From Clostridiales bacterium (GTDB lineage Bacteria; Bacillota; Clostridia; Oscillospirales; Oscillospiraceae): DNA of 5,675 bases. Made by a program: the position numbers and the translations under genes. The stretch spans positions 1 through 5,675 of the forward strand of contig JAJQET010000178.1 in assembly GCA_021201515.1 (NCBI GenBank), given 5' to 3'. This document shows positions 1-5,572 of this stretch, one piece after another. The notes below the pieces were generated by a model that was given only the letters and a program-made list of their open reading frames with translations, searched no databases and was not told the origin of the DNA. Position 1 is the first letter of the stretch. Each line of letters begins with the position of its first letter.

Positions 1-813
1 GCGGAACACCGCCGTCAGCACGCCGATCACCGCGCCGTAAATCAGCTGCCCCATACCGGTGACGGGGCTGGTGACAGGGTCGGTGGCCATGAACAGGGCG
101 CCGAAAATCAGGCCGCCGCCACACAGGTGGGCCACCAGGTACATAACGTCAAAGCCCTGACCGCCGAAGGCGATCATGCAGATCAGGAAGCTGCCCACAT
201 AGGCCACGGGGATGTGCCAGGTGATGCCCTTGGTGATCAGCAGGTAGGCCCCGCCGATGAGCATGGCGGCAATGCTGATGCAGATGGTGCCGTCAGTGAA
301 GCCCAGGAACATATCCAGCACGTCCACGGTGCCGCCTTCCTCCAGAACGGCCAGCGGGGTGGCGCTGGAGGTGCCGTCCACGCTGTAGCTGGTCATGGCG
401 GAGCTGAAGGACAGCAGCAGGAAGCAGCGGCCTGCCAGGGCCGGGTTCATGAAGTTCTGACCCAGGCCGCCGAAGGCGCACTTTACCAGGGCGATGGCGA
501 ACAGGCTGCCCAGGAAGGGGATGTACAGGGGAACGGTGGGGGAGCAGCACAGGCCCAATAGCAGGCCGGTGAGCACCGCGGAGCCGTCCTTCACGGTGTT
601 GGGATGGTGGGTGGCCAGGTCAAAGAGGTACTCCGTCACCACGGCGGTAACGATGCTGACCGCCAGCACCAGGAAGGCGTGGAAGCCAAAGTGATAGATA
701 CCAAAGATGGTGACCGGCATCAGCGCCAGGATCACGTCGTACATGACGTGTCCGGTGGTCAGCTTACTGTCTCTCAGATGGGGAGAGGAGGACACGTTCA
801 GCATTTTTTCCAT
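1..813 (-). CDS. rnfD: RnfD, membrane FMN-carrying subunit of the Rnf ferredoxin:NAD+ oxidoreductase (3' end cut by window)
   Basis: Integral membrane subunit of the Rnf complex, which couples electron flow between ferredoxin and NAD+ to ion transport across the cytoplasmic membrane. The reading frame is open from the ATG at 813 to the window edge, giving 271 residues; family members are usually a little over 300, so some 40 or more residues are missing. Visible RnfD/NqrB signatures are DGSAVLTGLLLG (about 76-87), GGLGQNFMNPALAGR (115-129), the covalent FMN motif DGTSSATPL with Thr152 as the expected attachment residue, and MATDPVTSPVTG (242-253). Several hydrophobic helices surround these motifs. 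The start is supported by AGGAGG at 822-827, eight bases upstream; its first A is the last base of the rnfC stop codon. Only 13 bases separate it from rnfC, so the two are co-transcribed and probably translationally coupled. The rest of the rnf operon should continue beyond the left edge. Confidence 0.95.
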   Translation of the reverse strand, partial: MEKMLNVSSSPHLRDSKLTTGHVMYDVILALMPVTIFGIYHFGFHAFLVLAVSIVTAVVTEYLFDLATHHPNTVKDGSAVLTGLLLGLCCSPTVPLYIPFLGSLFAIALVKCAFGGLGQNFMNPALAGRCFLLLSFSSAMTSYSVDGTSSATPLAVLEEGGTVDVLDMFLGFTDGTICISIAAMLIGGAYLLITKGITWHIPVAYVGSFLICMIAFGGQGFDVMYLVAHLCGGGLIFGALFMATDPVTSPVTGMGQLIYGAVIGVLTAVFR

Positions 814-826
814 TCTAAATCCCTCC

Positions 827-2164
827 TCACAGCTTGCCTTCGCGCTTGAGACCCAGCACGACAGGCTTGGTTTGTTTGAACAGCTGGGTCAGCGGACGCT
901 TGGCCGGGCAGATGTAGGTGCAGCTGCCGCAGCCGATACAGTCGGTGCCGTGGAGCTGGTCATAGCGGGCATAATCCTTGGTCTTGGCCGCCACCGCCAT
1001 CATCTGGGGAATCAGCCCCATGGGGCAGGCGGTGCCGCACCGGCCGCAGCGGATGCAGGCGGTCATCAGCTTGTCCGCCTCCTCCACCTCGTCACGGGTC
1101 ATGCACAGCAGGGCGTTGTTGGCCTTGACGATGGGCACGTCGTAGCTGCTGATGGCGGTGCCCATCATGGGGCCGCCCAGCAGGGCCTTCTTGGCCTCGG
1201 CCTTCAGGCCGCCCGCCGCGTCCAGCACCTCCTGGAGGGAGGTGCCCAGCTTGATCATGAAGTTGCCGGGGTTCGCCACCGCGTCGCCGGAGACGGTGAA
1301 GCCCTTCTCCATCAGCGGCACGCCCTCGCACACCGCCTGATAGATGGCGGAGAGGGTGGTGACGTTGTCCACAATGCAGCCCAGGGTGGCAGGCAGCGCG
1401 CCGCCGCCGCCCAGCCACTGACCGGTGACCGCGTGTACCAGGCCGCGCTCACCGCCCTGGGGGTACCGGGTCTCCAGCTCCAGCACGGAGAGGCGGTCGT
1501 CGCCCTGGATGGCCTTCTGCATGGCGGCGATGGCGGCGGGCTTGTTGTCCTCAATGGCGATGACGCCCTTGGCGTTGGGGAACAGCTGGAGCACCACCTT
1601 CAGGCCCATCACCACCCAGTCGGGATGCTCCTGCATCAGCCGGTCGTCGCAGGTGATGTAGGGTTCGCACTCCGCGCCGTTGGCGATGACGTACTCGATT
1701 TCTTCCGGGTTCTTGGGGGCCAGCTTGACATGGGTGGGGAAGCCTGCGCCGCCCAGACCCACAATGCCGGCGGCCTGCACCTTGGCCAGAATCTCCTGGC
1801 TGGAGAGCTTGGTGTAGTCGCACTTCACCCCCACGGAGGGGTCGGGGGTGTACTGGCCGTCATTGTCAATGACAATGCACTGGGCCATCACCCCTGCGGA
1901 GGTCAGCCTCGGCTCGATGATCTTCACCTTGCCGGAGCCGGAGGAGATGATGGGGGCGGAGACAAAGCCGTCTGCCCTGGCGATGGTCTGGCCGGCCAGG
2001 ACGGTGTCTCCCCGCTTGACGATGGGGACGGCGGGTTTCCCAATGTGCTGGCCCAGCGGGAACACCAGCTCGCCCTTTGCCTGATAGGGGACGGTGGCGG
2101 CGCCGCTGCTGAGCTCTTTGCACCCTTTGGGATGAACCCCACCTCGGATTTTTGATTTTGCCAT
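827..2164 (-). CDS. rnfC: RnfC, NADH/FMN- and 4Fe-4S-binding subunit of the Rnf complex
   Basis: Peripheral cytoplasmic subunit of Rnf that exchanges electrons with NAD(H) and passes them through iron-sulfur clusters. The 445 residues are full length for Firmicute RnfC. Seen in order: an N-terminal GGVHP segment with VFPLGQHIGKPAVPIVKRGD (about 34-53), the glycine-rich nucleotide/flavin loop GLGGAGFPTHVKL (136-148), IANGAECEPYIT (160-171), RYPQGGE (233-239), and two ferredoxin-like 4Fe-4S motifs with Cys370/373/376/380 and Cys409/412/415/419. All eight cluster cysteines are present. The ATG at 2164 has AAGGAG at 2171-2176, six bases upstream. Being first in the cluster matches the usual Clostridia order rnfCDGEAB. 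The flavoprotein gene upstream ends 84 bases before this start with no visible terminator, so read-through from it is plausible. No frameshift or missing key residue was seen. Confidence 0.97.
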   Translation of the reverse strand: MAKSKIRGGVHPKGCKELSSGAATVPYQAKGELVFPLGQHIGKPAVPIVKRGDTVLAGQTIARADGFVSAPIISSGSGKVKIIEPRLTSAGVMAQCIVIDNDGQYTPDPSVGVKCDYTKLSSQEILAKVQAAGIVGLGGAGFPTHVKLAPKNPEEIEYVIANGAECEPYITCDDRLMQEHPDWVVMGLKVVLQLFPNAKGVIAIEDNKPAAIAAMQKAIQGDDRLSVLELETRYPQGGERGLVHAVTGQWLGGGGALPATLGCIVDNVTTLSAIYQAVCEGVPLMEKGFTVSGDAVANPGNFMIKLGTSLQEVLDAAGGLKAEAKKALLGGPMMGTAISSYDVPIVKANNALLCMTRDEVEEADKLMTACIRCGRCGTACPMGLIPQMMAVAAKTKDYARYDQLHGTDCIGCGSCTYICPAKRPLTQLFKQTKPVVLGLKREGKL

Positions 2165-2248
2165 ACGCTTCTCCTTTCACGAACAGTTGGGTCAACGTCA
2201 GGTTTCTCCCCCTACATCCCCACAGTCAGGGCTGTCTCTTTGAGAACC
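2165..2248. other. 84-nt gap between the reductase stop and rnfC start; no terminator or good promoter seen
   Basis: On the minus strand this gap contains only the rnfC ribosome binding site and short 4-bp stems, none followed by a T-run. A TTGACC hexamer lies about 25 bases before the rnfC start, but no acceptable -10 box sits 16-18 bases downstream of it. The simplest reading is that rnfC is reached by transcription from the reductase gene, although a weak internal promoter cannot be excluded by eye. Confidence 0.45.
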
Positions 2249-4294
2249 TCAGAGGTTGGCCACGATTTGCGCTGCCCTGCGTCCAAAGGTCATGGTTCGG
2301 CCGCAGGCCAGGCCCGTAAACAGGTTGGGGTAGGTGGTGGCAAAGAAGCCGCCGGAGCAGTCGCCTGTGGCGTACAGCCCTTCGATGGCGGTGCCATCCT
2401 CCCGGATCACCTGCATATCGGTGTTGATACGGCATCCGTTCAGCGTCGTCAGATGCCAGGCCCCCGTGCGGATGCCATAGTAGGGGGCGGTGTCCACCGG
2501 GGTCATCCGGTGGGTCTCCTTGCCATAGTCCTCATCCTTGCCGTTGTAGCACAGCTCGTTGTACCGCTCCACGGTGGCGACGAAGGTATCGGCAGGGATG
2601 TTCAGCTTTTCCGCCAGCTCCTCCAGGGTGTCGGCCTGCTGGAGGTAGCCGTCCTCAATCAGCACCTCGTTCCGGGACCAGACATAGTCATAGGTCATGT
2701 TGGACAGCGCCCCGTTGGGGAAGGCGAAGAGGCGGCAGCAGCCCACCTCGTCAAACTGCTCGGCATACTGCTGGTTGTTGGCGTCAAAGATGTCACAATA
2801 GGTATGGTCAGGCTGCATATACATGGAGTGCAGCATAAACTCGTAGGGGCCGGATTCGTTGCAGAAGCGCTGGCCGTTCAGGTTCACCTTCAGGAAGGGC
2901 TGCTCGCCAAACCAGAACCACTTGCCGTTGGTCTTGTACCCCGCCGTTTCGGTGGGGAGGCAGCAGCAGCGGTTGAACATCATGGAGGCGTGGGTGGGGT
3001 CCATGGCCGCCCCGGCCCACAGCATGGCCTTGATGCCGGAGCCGTCGCAGGTGGAGCCGAGGCTGTAGTTGATCTTCATCGCCAGGGTCTGGGGCTGGAG
3101 GGCCTGGAGCATTTCCGTGTTGGTGGCGTAGCCGCCGGTACACATGATGACGCCCTTGGAGGCGTTGATACGGATGTAATGCTCATCGGTCTGGTCCTGG
3201 GCGATGATGCCGGTGACCCTGCCGCTGTCGTCCTGCTCCAGCTTCACCAGGGCGGTGGACAGCTTCCAGTCCACCCCCAGGTCGTCACAGTGGGCCTGGA
3301 AGGTGGAGTTCAAAGTGGTGTCCTCCGGGGCGGAGTCGGTGGTGTGGGGGCTGTGGCCGGTGGCGTAGGCCTTGTCCCGGCCGGGGTCGCTGGTGTCGCC
3401 AACGCCGCCCTCCAGGCTCATGTACCAGTTGCCGGTGCTCTCCAGCAGGTCGGTGAGCCAGTCCACCATCTCGCCGCTGTTGTCCGCCCAGCAGCGGATC
3501 AGGTCATAGTCCACATAGCCTGCGCCGTAGCGGACGATGTCCTGGAGGGCCTCCATTTTGTCGATTTCAAACTCCGGGTACTCCTCAAAGGAGGCCAGCT
3601 GGAGCTTGGAGTTGATGGCGCCGATGTCCTCTCTGGGGCCGGTGGGGGAGTCGTTTTTCTCCACCACCAGCACCCTGGCGCCCTCCTCGGCGGCGGTCAT
3701 GGCGGCGATCCAGCCGCCGGAGCCGCAGCCCACCACCAGGACTTCGGTATCCACGGTCTCGGTGATGTCGCTTTCCGCGATGTCGGGGGCCTCCCCCAGC
3801 CAGTCAGCGGAGGTGGATTCCTCCTCGGCGGAGGCCACGGTGACGGTGGTGCCGCTGGCCTGGGACATACAGTCGGCGGCGGCGGTTTTCACCGCGTCGC
3901 AGGTGACGGTGGCGCCGGAGATGCCGTCCACGTTGCAGGTCTGCTGCTCCAGAATGGCGGCGGCCATATCGTCCCCCACCACAGCGCCGATGTTTTCCGT
4001 CTCGCCGGAGACGTCGATCTGCACGTCGGTGATGCTGGTCTCGTCAAAGGTCATGGTGACGGTGACCTCGCTGGAAATGCCCTGGGCGGTGGCGGAATAG
4101 GTGCCGGGGGTGTAAATCGCCTCTCCGGTGACGCCGGAGGCGGAGGCGCTGCCTGCGGAGGAGGCTGTGCCCCCTGTGCTGGCGGCGGACGTTGCGTTGT
4201 CAACGGCCTGCAGCACCCCCAGGGTGGCTACGCTGACCGCCCCGGCTGCAATGCCCTTGATAAAGTCTCTGCGGGAAATAGGATTGTTTGCCAT
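2249..4294 (-). CDS. Tat-exported FMN- and FAD-binding oxidoreductase (fumarate reductase flavoprotein-like; substrate unknown)
   Basis: 681-residue two-domain flavoenzyme predicted to act outside the cytoplasmic membrane. The N-terminus is a Tat signal, ISRRDFIKG (6-14), followed by a hydrophobic stretch to about residue 30. No cysteine lipobox follows. A linker rich in Ala/Ser/Gly/Thr covers about 35-58. An FMN_bind domain (about 60-148) contains DGISGATVT, with Thr129 as the expected covalent FMN site for an ApbE transferase. A FAD-binding-2 domain fills the rest: VLVVGCGSGG (185-194) ending in VVEK (210-213), GQRFCNE (474-480), INTD (623-626), and GLYATGDCSGG (639-649) through TFGRRA (669-674). 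Family members reduce C=C bonds in acids such as fumarate or urocanate, or act on steroids. The FADbind C-terminus here (TTYPN...GLACGR) is unlike true fumarate reductases, so I do not assign a substrate. AGGAGG at 4306-4311 is 11 bases from the ATG, a long spacing. Adjacency to tatAC and rnfCD suggests an electron acceptor role for Rnf. Confidence 0.9.
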   Translation of the reverse strand: MANNPISRRDFIKGIAAGAVSVATLGVLQAVDNATSAASTGGTASSAGSASASGVTGEAIYTPGTYSATAQGISSEVTVTMTFDETSITDVQIDVSGETENIGAVVGDDMAAAILEQQTCNVDGISGATVTCDAVKTAAADCMSQASGTTVTVASAEEESTSADWLGEAPDIAESDITETVDTEVLVVGCGSGGWIAAMTAAEEGARVLVVEKNDSPTGPREDIGAINSKLQLASFEEYPEFEIDKMEALQDIVRYGAGYVDYDLIRCWADNSGEMVDWLTDLLESTGNWYMSLEGGVGDTSDPGRDKAYATGHSPHTTDSAPEDTTLNSTFQAHCDDLGVDWKLSTALVKLEQDDSGRVTGIIAQDQTDEHYIRINASKGVIMCTGGYATNTEMLQALQPQTLAMKINYSLGSTCDGSGIKAMLWAGAAMDPTHASMMFNRCCCLPTETAGYKTNGKWFWFGEQPFLKVNLNGQRFCNESGPYEFMLHSMYMQPDHTYCDIFDANNQQYAEQFDEVGCCRLFAFPNGALSNMTYDYVWSRNEVLIEDGYLQQADTLEELAEKLNIPADTFVATVERYNELCYNGKDEDYGKETHRMTPVDTAPYYGIRTGAWHLTTLNGCRINTDMQVIREDGTAIEGLYATGDCSGGFFATTYPNLFTGLACGRTMTFGRRAAQIVANL

Positions 4295-4348
4295 CTCTCA
4301 AAATTCCTCCTGTAGCAATGTAATACGGGAATTGCCAGGGTAGTTTTT

Positions 4349-4390
4349 ATAAAAGCGGCATCCCTCCCGTGGGATATCCACGGCTGCCGC
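4349..4390 (-). terminator. Hairpin plus U-run: terminator of tatAC or attenuator in the reductase leader
   Basis: Read on the minus strand, GCGGCA (4390-4385) pairs with TGCCGC (4360-4355), and inside it CCGTGG (4383-4378) pairs with CCACGG (4372-4367) around a 5-base loop. The two 6-bp stems are separated by an unequal internal loop of one and six bases. The outer stem is followed directly by TTTTAT. The U-run exists only in the minus-strand direction, which is the direction of every gene here. It may end tatAC transcription. If the possible promoter at 4392-4419 is real, the hairpin would instead form at the very 5' end of the reductase mRNA. Confidence 0.45.
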
Positions 4391-4391
4391 T

Positions 4392-4419
4392 GATATACAG
4401 AGATTGTGGAGCGTGAAAA
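4392..4419 (-). promoter_or_regulatory. Possible weak sigma-A promoter for the reductase (and rnf) genes
   Basis: On the minus strand, TTTTCA (4419-4414) resembles a -35 box in 4 of 6 positions, and TATATC (4397-4392) resembles a -10 box in 4 of 6, with a 16-base spacer. It lies in the AT-richest part of the intergenic region and would give a leader of roughly 90 bases. Both boxes are imperfect, so this is a candidate only. Confidence 0.22.
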
Positions 4420-4515
4420 CGAAAACTTCACTTTATTCAGCTGTCGCAAAGTGCCAACGGAATTGCCAGTGATGCTGTTCAGATGGGCAAAAAGTTCTGA
4501 TTCTGCATCCGTGTG

Positions 4516-4585
4516 TGTAGGGGCGGCCCTTGGCCGCCCGCAAAAACCGCCTGCTTCCCCCGGGCGGCCAAGGGCCGCCCCTACA
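4516..4585. repeat. 70-bp nested palindrome: perfect 25-bp inverted repeat, each arm itself a hairpin
   Basis: The arms at 4516-4540 and 4561-4585 are perfect reverse complements over 25 bases, beginning TGTAGGGGCGG and ending CCGCCCCTACA, and they enclose a 20-base spacer (4541-4560). Each arm contains its own smaller palindrome; in the left arm GGGCGGCC (4521-4528) and GGCCGCCC (4532-4539) flank a 3-base loop. The element can therefore fold as one long stem or as two separate hairpins, the layout of REP/BIME-like or small MITE-like intergenic repeats. No T-run follows on either strand, so it is not a standard intrinsic terminator, though it may protect the tatC mRNA 3' end. No flanking target duplication is visible. 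From memory, similar TGTAGGGGCGGCC-type palindromes recur in Oscillospiraceae genomes; this window shows one copy. Confidence 0.85.
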
Positions 4586-4623
4586 AAAAGCAAAGCTTTA
4601 TGCTTCACACAGTACCAATGCCC

Positions 4624-5385
4624 TTATTTGGCCGGGTCAGCGGTCCGCTTCTTCCCGGCGGCCAGCCTGCACAGGAAAACGCTCAGCTCAAACAGGGCCA
4701 GCATGGGCAGGGCCACCATGATCTGGGACAGAATATCCGGCGGGGTGATGAGGGCGGCCACCAGGAAGATCACCACGATCAGCACCTTCCGGGATTTCGC
4801 CAGCCACTCCGGTTTCAGCACCCCCATCCGGGTCAGCAGCACCGAGAGGACGGGCATTTCAAACACCGCGCCAAAAATCACAAACACCGTCAGCAGGAAA
4901 TTGACGTAGCTCTCGATGCTGACGGCAGAGGTCACGTCTGTCCCCACGCTGAGGTTGATGAGAAAGTACAGCATAAAGGGTACGGTCACCCTGTAGGCAA
5001 ACAGCGCCCCCACGCAGAAGCACACCACGCCGAAGCCCACCGCCAGGGCGAAGGTCAGCCGCTCCGACTTTTTCAGGCCGGGGGCGCAGAAGGCGTAAAT
5101 TTCGTACAACAGCACAGGGGAGCAGATCACCAGCCCGCCGATGGCGGCCACAGAGAGCTGCACCATCAGCAGCTCCTGCGGGGCGATGTACACATATTGG
5201 TACCCGTACCCCTTGCCCAGGTTGGTGAGCTGCTCCACAATATCCGGGGCGAAGGCCAGACAGACCAGCACCCCCACAACCAGGCAGACAATACAGACCA
5301 GGATGCGATTGCGCAGCTCCTTCAGGTGCCCGCTGAGGCTCATCTCGCCTCCCTGGGGCTCCCGGGCCGTTTTATGCCTGCTCAT
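4624..5385 (-). CDS. tatC: TatC, membrane receptor/core of the twin-arginine protein translocase
   Basis: Polytopic membrane protein that recognises the twin-arginine signal and, with TatA, moves folded proteins across the cytoplasmic membrane. The 253 residues match normal TatC length, with six hydrophobic segments (roughly 26-46, 72-95, 113-135, 158-180, 200-213, 219-240). Hallmarks are the cytoplasmic N-terminal signal-binding motif SLSGHLKELRNRI (16-28), the FGAVFEMPV motif with conserved Glu176 (171-179), and TPPD (214-217). The ATG at 5385 overlaps the end of tatA by 14 bases, but its nearest Shine-Dalgarno sequence is 13 bases away. An in-frame ATG at 5343 (Met15) has AGGGAGG four bases upstream and would give 239 residues starting MSLSGHLKELR, so the true start is uncertain. 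The translocase sits directly upstream of a Tat substrate, the flavoprotein. No TatB-type gene is visible inside the window. Confidence 0.96.
   Translation of the reverse strand: MSRHKTAREPQGGEMSLSGHLKELRNRILVCIVCLVVGVLVCLAFAPDIVEQLTNLGKGYGYQYVYIAPQELLMVQLSVAAIGGLVICSPVLLYEIYAFCAPGLKKSERLTFALAVGFGVVCFCVGALFAYRVTVPFMLYFLINLSVGTDVTSAVSIESYVNFLLTVFVIFGAVFEMPVLSVLLTRMGVLKPEWLAKSRKVLIVVIFLVAALITPPDILSQIMVALPMLALFELSVFLCRLAAGKKRTADPAK
5348..5354 (-). promoter_or_regulatory. Alternative tatC ribosome binding site favouring a start at Met15
   Basis: AGGGAGG on the minus strand lies four bases before the in-frame ATG at 5343. The upstream ATG at 5385 instead relies on GGAGGAG at 5399-5405, 13 bases away, or on coupling to tatA translation through the overlap. 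Neither spacing is ideal, and the conserved part of TatC begins at Met15, so both starts deserve consideration. Confidence 0.4.
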
Positions 5386-5554
5386 CCCTGGACTGGTTCT
5401 CCTCCGCCGTCTTTTCCTCGCCGCCGTTCAGGCCCTCCCGCAGATTCTTGATGCTGCTGCCCAGCATTTTGGTCAGCTTGGGAATCTGGGTGGGGCCGAA
5501 AATGACGACGACAATCAGCAGAATGACAATTAGCTCGGTAACTCCGATTTTCAT
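5372..5554 (-). CDS. tatA: TatA, pore-forming/membrane-thinning subunit of the twin-arginine translocase
   Basis: Small single-helix membrane protein of 60 residues that assembles with TatC to let folded twin-arginine substrates through. It shows the full TatA plan: a short N-terminus with Glu7, a hydrophobic helix (about 8-18), the FGP hinge at 19-21, an amphipathic helix (about 23-42, PKLTKMLGSSIKNLREG), and a charged acidic tail. The length is at the short end of the family. The ATG at 5554 has AAGGAG at 5564-5569, nine bases upstream. It starts 18 bases after the stop of the preceding gene and overlaps tatC by 14 bases, so the three are one transcription unit. With no TatB beside it, TatA probably serves both TatA and TatB roles, as in the minimal systems of many Gram-positives. 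Confidence 0.95.
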   Translation of the reverse strand: MKIGVTELIVILLIVVVIFGPTQIPKLTKMLGSSIKNLREGLNGGEEKTAEENQSRDEQA

Positions 5555-5572
5555 GGTATGCGTCTCCTTCTC

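Larger units (their letters stand above)
4295..4623. other. 329-nt intergenic region between tatC and the reductase gene
   Basis: No credible gene lies here. Short reading frames cross it on both strands, but none has family motifs, and they run through the palindrome. From right to left it holds an AT-rich stretch just after tatC, a 70-bp nested inverted repeat (4516-4585), an AT-richer segment with a possible promoter (about 4392-4419), a hairpin followed by a U-run (4349-4390), and the reductase leader with its ribosome binding site. An 11-base direct repeat (GGAATTGCCAG) occurs at 4328-4338 and 4459-4469. Confidence 0.7.

Noticed and set aside
2245..2257. Short palindrome AACCTCAGAGGTT at the end of the reductase gene
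   Set aside because: It overlaps the last codons and stop, allows at most a 5-bp stem with a 3-base loop and has no T-run.
2249..4294. Naming the flavoprotein a fumarate reductase or urocanate reductase
   Set aside because: Domain layout fits, but the usual substrate-binding arginines are not apparent, so the specific name is not supported.
707..4315. Two very long plus-strand reading frames (482 and 691 codons) lying opposite rnfC and the reductase gene
   Set aside because: Their translations are Gly/Ala/Val/His-rich with no family motifs and mirror the real genes. High GC at third positions removes stop codons on the opposite strand, which explains them.
4295..4423. FMN or other riboswitch in the reductase leader
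   Set aside because: Only one imperfect hairpin is visible; no conserved riboswitch core sequences were recognised.
4516..4585. Calling the nested palindrome a rho-independent terminator
   Set aside because: No T-run follows the stem on either strand; on the minus strand the sequence after it is TACACACGG-like.
4586..4606. Small terminator just after tatC (AAGCA/TGCTT stem followed by TTTG on the minus strand)
   Set aside because: Only five mostly weak base pairs with an 8-base loop and a short T-run; too weak to call.
4406..5533. Plus-strand reading frames crossing the palindrome and opposite tatC/tatA
   Set aside because: They run straight through the 70-bp repeat and the antisense of well-identified tat genes, with His/Gln/Arg-rich low-complexity products and no convincing ribosome site.
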